Assembly (NCBI GenBank): GCA_947044365.1
Contig: OX345650.1
Location: forward strand, 3,641,872-3,705,871
DNA length: 64,000 bases
Source: Petrosia ficiformis
Lineage: Eukaryota > Porifera > Demospongiae > Haplosclerida > Petrosiidae
Direction: 5' to 3'
Every line of letters begins with the position of its first letter. The stretch's first letter is position 1. The notes beneath the pieces are model-generated. The model ran no database searches and was not told the DNA's origin. It saw nothing but the letters and a program-made list of their open reading frames with translations. Shown here in pieces: positions 56,401 to 64,000 of the stretch. Both the position numbers and the translations under genes were made by a program.

Positions 56401-59400
56401 ATGTAGTTCCCCTTCGGTTGTTTGAGAGCATGGGTGAACAGGGACAAGACTTTCGTCAATAAATTTGCAATGGAATCAACTAACATGTGTAGTGTTGTGT
56501 TAGTATGACAATAGTGAGCAATTTTAGTAACAGTTATAGCATCATCTCTTACAATTATAGTTAGTTATAGTTGAATAACATTAGGCCTACTGTGTTAGTT
56601 ATTGTTAACTATCTAAATTACAAACTAATGACTAATTTTGATTTATATTTATGCAGTAGACTTGTAATTTAGTTATGGTTTAGTTAAAGTCTGTTCATAT
56701 TCATGATGACCTCGAAATTAAGTTGTGATGACTTATATGTAATATAGTGTATAGGTAAATGTCATAAGGTTAATACATGATTATACTGTAACTCAATAGT
56801 GAAGCAAGACATTTGATGTACATGTACACAAAAAAGAACATGAAGAACTACTATTGATTGTTGGTCATTCCAAACTATAGCTAGGAAATTTTCCAACATC
56901 ATGGGTAATGTGAATGACCTATAATTAAATTCACAATGCCTTATAAACTAAAAGGGGTATAGTAATAACAACATACAACTGTACCTGTACCTGTACATAC
57001 AAATGCTACATCTGAAGCAGTTTTTAAATACATTTTATTGAACTCACCCAATCCACTATCACCACTTTCTTGTTTTTAGTGACTAAAGCTTTGGCAGCCA
57101 CTGCCACATTATTGAAGTAGCAAAACGCCCTGTGATTGAATAGAACCTGATATGATTAGCAATCACTTTACTACCATTATCTATATACTGGTTCTCAGTG
57201 TTTCCCCCAGGATAAATATTAATATATTGGGGGAGTGGTGCATGACGTTTGGTCAACACAATGTTCAATTGGTGTTATAAAACAGTGTATTTCAGTAGGT
57301 TAGGCAACTGTCTGTGGCCCACAATTAAAGTGTAAATAAGAAACTAAAATACACTCAGGACTCACACTGAGTCAGCTACACATGGAACTGTTGACGAGCA
57401 CGATAATTATCAGTAACAAGCAAAAAAGACCAGACCCTTCATGAATATTTAATTAGAAGCCAAAACACTTTGGTTTTGGTCCCTTTGGCTAGAGCCCCAA
57501 AGTACATCATTAGTAACTCTATTATGAGTTGACACTGTATTAGTAACACCATTTGTCATTTTAATTTGTTACTGAAGCAGTGTTCTGCCCACACTGGTCG
57601 GGAATTACTGCCACTCAGCATGAATTAACCACCTCTCAGATGAATTAACCACCACTGAGACGAATTAACCACCTCTCTGATGAATTAACCACCACTCAAC
57701 CACCACTCAGATGAATTAACCACCTCTCAGATAATACATGTATAGGGTACTGAGACAGTATTAAGTATAAACATCACTAAATGCAATGTAGAATCCAACT
57801 ACCGCTCTAAATATTCTAGGTAGAACACTGCTTAAGGTATAAAATAGTTGAAACATTACTACATGAGACCATAGTACATTATATGTGTACATAATATAGT
57901 TATAACATAGTACATTACATGTGTACACAATATAGTTATAACATAGTACATTACATGAGTACATAATATAGTTATAACATAGTACATTACATGAGTACAT
58001 AATATAGTTATAACATAGTACATTACATGTGTACACAATATAGTTATAACATAGTACATTACATGTGTACATAATATAGTTATAACATAGTACATTACAT
58101 GTGTACATAATATAGTTATAACATAGTACATTACATGTGTACACAATATAGTTATAACATAGTACATTACATGTGTACATAATATAGTTATAACATAGTA
58201 CATTACATGTGTACATAATATAGTTATAACATAGTACATTATATGTGTACATAATAATTATAGTATTATCACTCACATGGCTTGGTTGGGCAGAGCGTGA
58301 TGACCAGGTGGACGAATCAAAGCAAATCCATTCTATTATTGATAAAACATAAATTACAAGTCATGTAATCTTCCATTGTGATAATATTACACTTATTTTC
58401 AAGTAATCATAATAAATTAATGTAATATTCTATATACTTTATATAATTATGAACTACATTGTGCTTGAAATAGTTTATGAAAGTGTCCAACAGACAAAAC
58501 AATATTTGACTAGCAAGTTATGAATTTTGCCCTTGTCTCATGAACCCACACTGTGCCCATTTATGGCTTATGAGATATAGAAGTAACCCACTAGGCCATG
58601 ACTGCCCTTTAACCTTGCTGCAAGGTTATTGTAATAATAATTAACAAATCAGACAATTTGTCTGGACAAAAAGTGAAATTCTGGAAAGTGGCCAATTATT
58701 GGACCATCAGTGTTTTTGATAAGCTCATATGATGTACCATTGGCCCAAATAGCTTCTTATTTGGCACTGCAGAGTTCACTCTTTGGACCAGATGGTGGAG
58801 TTAATTATGATTATATTGTCACTAACAGCATTAAATCTTTGTTAATTGGCTCAAGATGTAGTCCCAATGGCGCACACACTAACGATTGTTGAGCCAATTT
58901 CACCCATGCTTGAAAACATATAAAAAACTCTGCTGGATATTATTTGAGTACTGTACATGTAATTCTCTTTTGTTCTAAGATAGTTGATAAGTGCCCACAT
59001 TTATTAATTCAGGGATGCAGTCTCTACTTAGGGAAATCCCACATGTGAAACATATTCTTATTAACAGAATTAATGTAACAGTCAGCTTACCATTATTTCA
59101 CCATTCACAATTTTGTCTGCTAGTTCGATCACAGATCCAACAGCCTAGATAGAGGTGTCACCATCAAAATGCAAAACCAATTTAATATTAATGTTTAAAA
59201 CTAACCATTCTCGCTGCATTAGATGTGTGTTGATCGTTCCAATATGTGTCTGTATCCACCTGAGATAGAAAAAGGACTAGTTATAATGCAATCATTTCTT
59301 TTCTACAGTGAAGTTAAGCTATACTCACTATTCATATGTGACATATGTCATACATCATACATCATAATTATACTTTTGTCACAATATCACATGTCATGAC

Positions 59401-62400
59401 ACATACCATCTTTCCATGTTTTAATTATATATGTATAAATATTAATATCCCCTACACGTGTATATAATTATATATATTATGTTTTTGTAGCTGAATCCTT
59501 TATGCTATTAAATCTTCACACAGTGATCAGTGATCACAATTGATCTTGTCTACATTCATATCGGTATGAAATCTAACTTCACATCTTGGTTGTCCCTTAA
59601 ATATCTTTTACTTACCACTCACCTATCCTTTTGATCATGGCTTCTCACTAGTTATGTCATAATAGAGCTTATTATGTCATATCATATCACACACCCACTC
59701 ACATGATTCAGTACTTATATCATACTAGAGCTCATTATACATATGTCATATAATATCTCACACCCATTCACATGATATATCATAAATTCATAATACAGCT
59801 CATTATACATATGTCATATCATATCACACACCCACTCACATGATTCAGTACTTATATCATACTAGAGCTCATTATACATATGTCATATAATATCTCACAC
59901 CCATTCACATGATATATCATAAATTCATAATACAGCTCATTATACATATGTCATATCATATCACACACCCACTCACATGATTCAGTACTTATATCATACT
60001 AGAGCTCATTATACATATGTCATATAATATCTCACACCCATTCACATGATATATCATACTAGAGCTCATTATACATATGTCATATCATATCACACACCCA
60101 CTTTCACTATAATAGATGTCATATCACAGATGTCCTTATTATCTATGTCAAACATCAATAATTATTACTCACCCCAACACCACCACATGAAATCTGCACA
60201 AACGCTCTCATACCAGCTACATCTAATGAGAGAAAGAGTAACAGCAGAAAAGAGGAAGAGAGAGAAATGTAAAGAGCATTATAATATACTATAAATAAGT
60301 ATATGCAAGTATCTAATGATGGATGTGACTATGGATAAGAAATCTGTCATCTGGCATATAAGAATTTTGGTGAATGCTTATGTTTAAATGGTGTTGTTAC
60401 TCATGGAGCCATTTTGTACATGACACTAACTAAATTTGGTAACTAGGTAGATCAATAGTTGATCTTCCTGGATACCAAACTTAGTTGAGTACCTGTACAA
60501 ACTAGCTGAATAACGAACATTTTAAATTAAGTGTTTGACAAAATTATTGCTTGCAAAATGACTGATTTTTGCATCCACTGTCACACTTAATACAGTTTGT
60601 TCAGGAGGTGTAGTTTCATTAATTAGTCACTTACATTAATTATGTCCTGGATCATGGATGTGTTTATTGCTGTTATCATCAAAGCATTAAATTATTTAGT
60701 GTTATTGACAGTACAAAATTCAATAAGTAAAATACCACCCACACATTTAACTGGGGGAGGTGTAATTTAATAAAGATTATTTACAATATCACATATAAGG
60801 ATACATGCCTTAGTATTAATTATGCATGCATCAGGTGAACTCCAATGACCTTTATTAGGTAAAGTCTGTTCATATTCATGATGATCACAAAATTATGATG
60901 TGATGACTTTGTGTACTCTAGTGTATAGTTTAATGTCATAAGGTTAATACATGATTATACTGTAACTCAATAACTTATATATACTATAGTGTATAGTTTA
61001 ATGTCATAAGGTTAATACATGATTATACTGTAACTCAATAATTAAGTAATGGATTGAAATTTGACATACACAAAAAAGAATGGGAATGATAATTATATGA
61101 AAATGGTTTTGATAAAAAGATTATTGGTCTTTCCAAACTAAAGTTATGAACATTTTTATGGCCCGCAGGGCCATCCCTATGATTGCTTTCCCACGGGTTC
61201 GATGTATGTTTATATATATATATATTTTTTTTCTTGTGTCCACTTACGCGAGTATGCGTTGTATACGTAGTTAAGGAAGTTACATCACTCCCGGGGGCTT
61301 GGTCAATTAATGGGCGTGGCGCGTAAAAGAACACGCGATCATTGATCAAGCTCTACACAGCAGCAGAAAGAAATCTGTGTAGCTTATGTAGAAACTGGAA
61401 CTAATAGCTAGCTATTCTGCCTGAAATATATTCCTAAAGTTCTACAAGGTCCTTTGAAAGGTCAGGAGAGTAGATAATCAAAATAATAAGCTGTTGTCTT
61501 TCATGCTTGATAAAGTCAGCCATGATTACCGAATGCTGGACACCACAAAACAGTCATAGAGATATGTTTATCTTTACTTAAATTTGTAAAGCAATCATAG
61601 GGATGTTTTTTTTCTCTATATACACTTGTTCTGAGGTCAAGGTGAACATGAATGACCTTTATATGTATGGGATACATTCTTATTAGTGCTTGAAAATATA
61701 ATATCAATACTAACAAATATCATTTTAATATTGTTAGTACCTTTCTTATCCTGACTGGTTTTCAGTTTATTTGGTCTCCCATACAGTCTGACATGATTCT
61801 CACTGTGTAGAGTCTGTAATTCTGCAAGAGATGCTTTCCTAGCTCTCAATCGCTGTGAGGAAGAAAAATAAGATTTTGATAATATAATGCTTTTATGATA
61901 TGTGAGAATTATAAACAAATAAAAACTGAAAAAGTCAGAAATCTAACTAAGGATTGAACCCAGGACCTTCTGATAACTAGTCAGGCACTCTTATCATCTG
62001 AGCCACTGGACTCCTTGATGGCAAAGGAGTGTAGGATTGCAAAGCTATCTTCAAAAGTAGCTATTTCTTTTGTTTTTATAGCCCATAGGGCCGCCCCTAT
62101 AATTGCTTTCCCATGGGTTCAAACTATATATATATACATGTTTGTGTCACTTGCATGAGTATGCATTGTATACGTAGTTGAGGAAGTTGAGTCATTCCAG
62201 GGGGGGGGGGCTCAGTCAATTAATAAGCGTGAAGCGTAAAATTATTAGCTATCAGATATAATGTATTTTATATTTCAAAATTATATTTCCCAGAATTAAT
62301 GAAGCACTATAAAATAACTTACGGTGCATCTTTGAACGACACCAGTTTCAAGAAGACGAGCCCATATACTTTGTAACCTCCCAGGATGTTCTGGATGAGA

Positions 62401-63776
62401 ACTACCACACCCACAATTATGCTTTAACATCATTGTATCATATACCAGACCAGTGCCTCCTGTTATAACGTGACCATCCTGTAAACACACACAAAAATCA
62501 GCAAAGTGATAAATGTGTGGGAAATCTCAACAAACACAATAAAATACACAAACACACAAACACATACATGTATGCAGACACACACACACAGATACACAGA
62601 GAATACACACAGACACACACACACTGAATACACACAGACACACAGAGATACACAGAGTATACACACAGAGGCACACACAGAGAATACACACAGACACAGA
62701 AACACAGAGATACACAGACACACACACATACACACACACAGCGAATACACACAGAGAATACACACAGACACACACAGAGACACACACAAGACACACACAT
62801 TCCCACACACTTGACCAAGAGGACTAATAGCTGTATTAGGTGATATTCTTCCATTGCTAGCGCCATCATCACTAGTACTAGAGAGACTACGATGGACCAT
62901 AACAGAAGTTTTAGGAAGATTTCCGCTATCTATTTCCATTCCCGCTTGACTAGATAACGAGTTATAAGTCATAGACATACTGTCTGGTTTATCTATTACT
63001 CGTCTTACGCCAGTCTTGGCTTTTGCCTGCACCGCAGCCTGATGCTGTTGTTGAATTCCTAATGTTTGTAAAATAATCATCTGTTGCTGTCTTTGTAGTT
63101 GCATAAGTTGCTGTTCTTGCATTTGACGAAGAAGTGACTGCTGGCTTTGAAGTTGTTGCTGTTGTTGTAAATGCATACCTGCCAGTTGTCTCTGTTGATC
63201 TTCAAAGTGTTTCTTTTCCAACATAGCTTGCTGCATGAGTTTATGTTGTTGATCTAGATAGTGCTGGTAAAGCTGTTGCTGTTGTAACAATATATGTTGA
63301 TGCTGTATTTGAAACTGTTTTAGTAGTGCTTCGTACTGTGTATCAGACATTCCTTGTTTGAGTCCATGAGGAGCTGACTGGCTACCGCAGAGAGGACGAT
63401 GTTGTGGAATACCTTCAGTGGTGCTGTGAAATCCACTATCGGTACTAGAGAGTGAGGGTGTAGGAGAAGGTGTGGCACTAGTGGATGTAGTGGAGGGTGT
63501 GGCTGAAGGAGAAGTGAGGAGGGAACTATTTCCAATAGGCCATAAAGCAATAGGAAATTGAAAGAGTTCAGGTTTAGATCCTGAAGAAGCCATGAGGTGT
63601 TTCTGCTGCTCCAGCAGTGCAAGCATTTCAAGCTGTTTCTGATGTAATGCTTCCAGTTGTTCTTGTGTTGGAATAACACCTGCAGTTACTGGAGGTGGAG
63701 TTGTAGTAGTTGAAGTAACTGTGGGTAAAATCCAAGCAGGTGAGGTTTGAAGTGGAGATCCACCAAGAGATGGCAT
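50419..63776 (-). CDS. HDAC4: Class IIa histone deacetylase (HDAC4/5/7/9 type)
   Basis: Sixteen exons in continuous frame, 745 residues: 63776-62811, 62478-62323, 61852-61741, 60222-60173, 59259-59206, 59144-59091, 58332-58277, 57129-57048, 54992-54873, 54718-54643, 53557-53518, 52767-52649, 52558-52489, 51324-51261, 51194-51110, 50552-50419. Residues 1-322 are low-complexity with a Gln-rich coiled coil (about 145-250) and a conserved 14-3-3-type site [11 protein letters not shown]. The catalytic domain starts at [12 protein letters not shown]. The class IIa structural zinc set C344, C346, H350/H353 and C424 is present, as are GHHA (475-476) and DIHHGNG (511-514). The third catalytic zinc ligand is Asn611 (GFNSTSGHP) instead of Asp. 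Tyr653 (EGGYEL) is kept where vertebrate class IIa has His. In-frame TAG precedes the ATG; a splice acceptor exactly there would allow further upstream exons, and human HDAC4 is about 1080 residues. Confidence 0.93.
51350..51560. repeat. Inverted-repeat element, copy 1 (HDAC intron)
   Basis: Contains a foldback GTTTGGTATCCAGGAAGATC against GATCTACCTAGTTACCAAA. The same element in inverse orientation is at about 60330-60600. Confidence 0.7.
53706..53870. mobile_element. MITE with CAGTGTTCTGCCCA ends, copy 1 (HDAC intron)
   Basis: Ends CAGTGTTCTGCCCA and TGGGCAGAACACTG, flanked by GAAGGA on both sides (6 bp). The interior has repeats of AACCACCTC type. A second copy is at 57579-57830. Confidence 0.75.
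53896..54174. mobile_element. TA-flanked MITE, copy 2 (HDAC intron)
   Basis: TIRs of about 28 bp, CAGTGCCTGACTTTATTAAG and CTTAATAATGTCAGGTACTG, with TA at 53894-53895 and 54175-54176. Related to 17227-17462. Confidence 0.8.
55250..55507. mobile_element. Dispersed MITE with GGTCATTCA-type ends (HDAC intron)
   Basis: Well-preserved copy running from AAAGGTCATTTATATTCACC to GAATGTGAACAGACATT. Internal landmark TTATTGAGTTACAGTATAAT. Confidence 0.7.
55700..55863. mobile_element. hAT-type MITE, 164 bp, with 8-bp TSD (HDAC intron)
   Basis: TIRs CAGGGGAGTGGAAA and TTTTCACACCCCTT. Exact 8-bp duplications CTTGGACC at 55692-55699 and 55864-55871. Reference copy for the CAGGGGTGTG family, which occurs at least seven more times in the TRRAP introns. 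Confidence 0.88.
57579..57830. mobile_element. MITE with CAGTGTTCTGCCCA ends, copy 2, internally expanded (HDAC intron)
   Basis: Ends CAGTGTTCTGCCCA and TAGGTAGAACACTG. Flanks CTGAAG and CTTAAG (5 of 6 identical). The interior carries several tandem units of GATGAATTAACCACC, so it is longer than copy 1. Confidence 0.75.
57870..58262. repeat. 36-bp minisatellite, about 11 copies (HDAC intron)
   Basis: Units contain CATAGTACATTACATG and ACAATATAGTTATAA. The period of 36 is a multiple of 3, so open frames of 12-residue repeats ([12 protein letters not shown]) arise on the minus strand. They are not considered genes. Confidence 0.95.
59690..60110. repeat. 137-bp tandem repeat, about 3 copies (HDAC intron)
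   Basis: GATTCAGTACTTATATCATA recurs at 59705, 59842 and 59979. Each unit is itself two related halves built on GCTCATTATACATATGTCAT. Confidence 0.9.
60330..60600. repeat. Inverted-repeat element, copy 2 (HDAC intron)
   Basis: Inverse-oriented partner of 51350-51560, with the same GATCTTCCTGGATACCAAAC and GCATCCACTGTCACA landmarks. Confidence 0.7.
61154..61631. mobile_element. Dispersed 0.5-kb repeat, inverse orientation (HDAC intron)
   Basis: From TTTTTATGGCCCGCAGGGCC to CTATATACACTTG. Reverse complement of the element inserted behind the nested copy C (28566-29091). Shares the block TTGGTCAATTAATGGGCGTG. Confidence 0.75.
61925..62070 (-). mobile_element. tRNA-derived SINE, copy 2, with A and B boxes (HDAC intron)
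   Basis: On the minus strand, A box TGGCTCAGATG at 62005-61995 and B box GGTTCAATCC at 61960-61951, 34 nt apart, as in a type 2 pol III promoter. The tRNA-like body is preceded by about 60 bp of leader shared with 41850-42010. It is flanked by non-tRNA sequence and no acceptor stem was found, so SINE rather than tRNA gene. Confidence 0.7.
62540..62810. repeat. (AC)n-rich microsatellite next to HDAC exon 1 donor
   Basis: Imperfect CACACA/GACACA tract filling most of the intron. On the transcribed strand it is GU-rich and begins right at the donor (GTGTGTGGGA at 62810-62801). Long open frames across it are artefacts. Confidence 0.9.
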
Positions 63777-63815
63777 CTAAATCATGTAATATAATTATAA
63801 GTTATAAGTATCTAA

Positions 63816-64000
63816 TACATATAGACATACATAATTATATACATACATACATACATACATACCGTACATACATACATACACATACATTCATACTTACATA
63901 CATGTACTGTACATATACATATGAGTAAATACATATACACGTATATAAATACATACATACATACATACGTACATGCACATACATGTACATGTACATACAT
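63816..64000. repeat. (TACA)n microsatellite at window end
   Basis: Imperfect TACA/TACATGTA repeats upstream of the HDAC ATG. No upstream HDAC exon is recognisable between 63777 and 64000. Confidence 0.9.

Noticed and set aside
57761..58276. 171- and 126-codon repeat proteins
   Set aside because: By-products of the 36-bp minisatellite.
61925..62070. Functional tRNA gene
   Set aside because: A and B boxes are present, but no acceptor stem pairing was found and a shared leader recurs at a second locus, so a SINE is more likely.
62498..62872. Continuation of the HDAC first exon into a Cys/Val-rich tail
   Set aside because: Translation of the GT-rich intron; splicing at 62811/62810 to 62478 restores the conserved HDAC catalytic domain in phase.

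Overview
The window is animal nuclear DNA: AT-rich, full of GT-AG introns, microsatellites and short non-autonomous DNA transposons. The TRRAP and class IIa HDAC proteins, the families of secreted fibrinogen-like proteins and the abundant TACATGTA-type repeats suggest a demosponge, perhaps Amphimedon-like. That placement is inference; no marker gene fixes the species.

Layout. (1) 413-45165, + strand: the 3' part of TRRAP, the giant pseudokinase scaffold of histone acetyltransferase complexes. I could thread 50 exons (1963 residues) in continuous frame, from the late HEAT/TPR region through FAT and the kinase-like domain to a stop after NPWL. The 5' exons lie upstream of the window. (2) Inside TRRAP intron 34 (19005-29378) sit three tandem intronless genes for secreted fibrinogen-like proteins, in units of about 3.4 kb with matching TATA promoters. 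The third is broken by a 1-bp frameshift. (3) Inside intron 36 (30316-35767), on the opposite strand, is a two-exon gene for an unrecognised multipass membrane protein. (4) 45740-46600, +: a more distant secreted fibrinogen-like protein. (5) 48033-49439, -: an intronless gene with a ZMYM2/QRICH1/KIAA1958-type domain derived from the tyrosine recombinase of Crypton transposons, apparently without catalytic residues. (6) 50419-63776, -: a class IIa histone deacetylase in 16 exons, with a Gln-rich N-terminal region and a complete deacetylase fold in which the third zinc ligand is Asn instead of Asp.

Introns carry many small elements. Four hAT-type MITEs have exact 8-bp target duplications, one of them with its empty site preserved in a neighbouring duplicate. 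Others are TA-flanked MITEs (one with a HIRAN-like coding fragment), a tRNA-derived SINE, several long hairpins, a perfect 92-bp palindrome and four minisatellites.

Functionally, TRRAP (recruits acetyltransferases) and class IIa HDAC (opposes acetylation, classically by partner recruitment) are neighbours. Nothing in the sequence shows that they are co-regulated. The secreted genes are nested passengers. No rRNA, CRISPR array or bacterial-type operon was seen.
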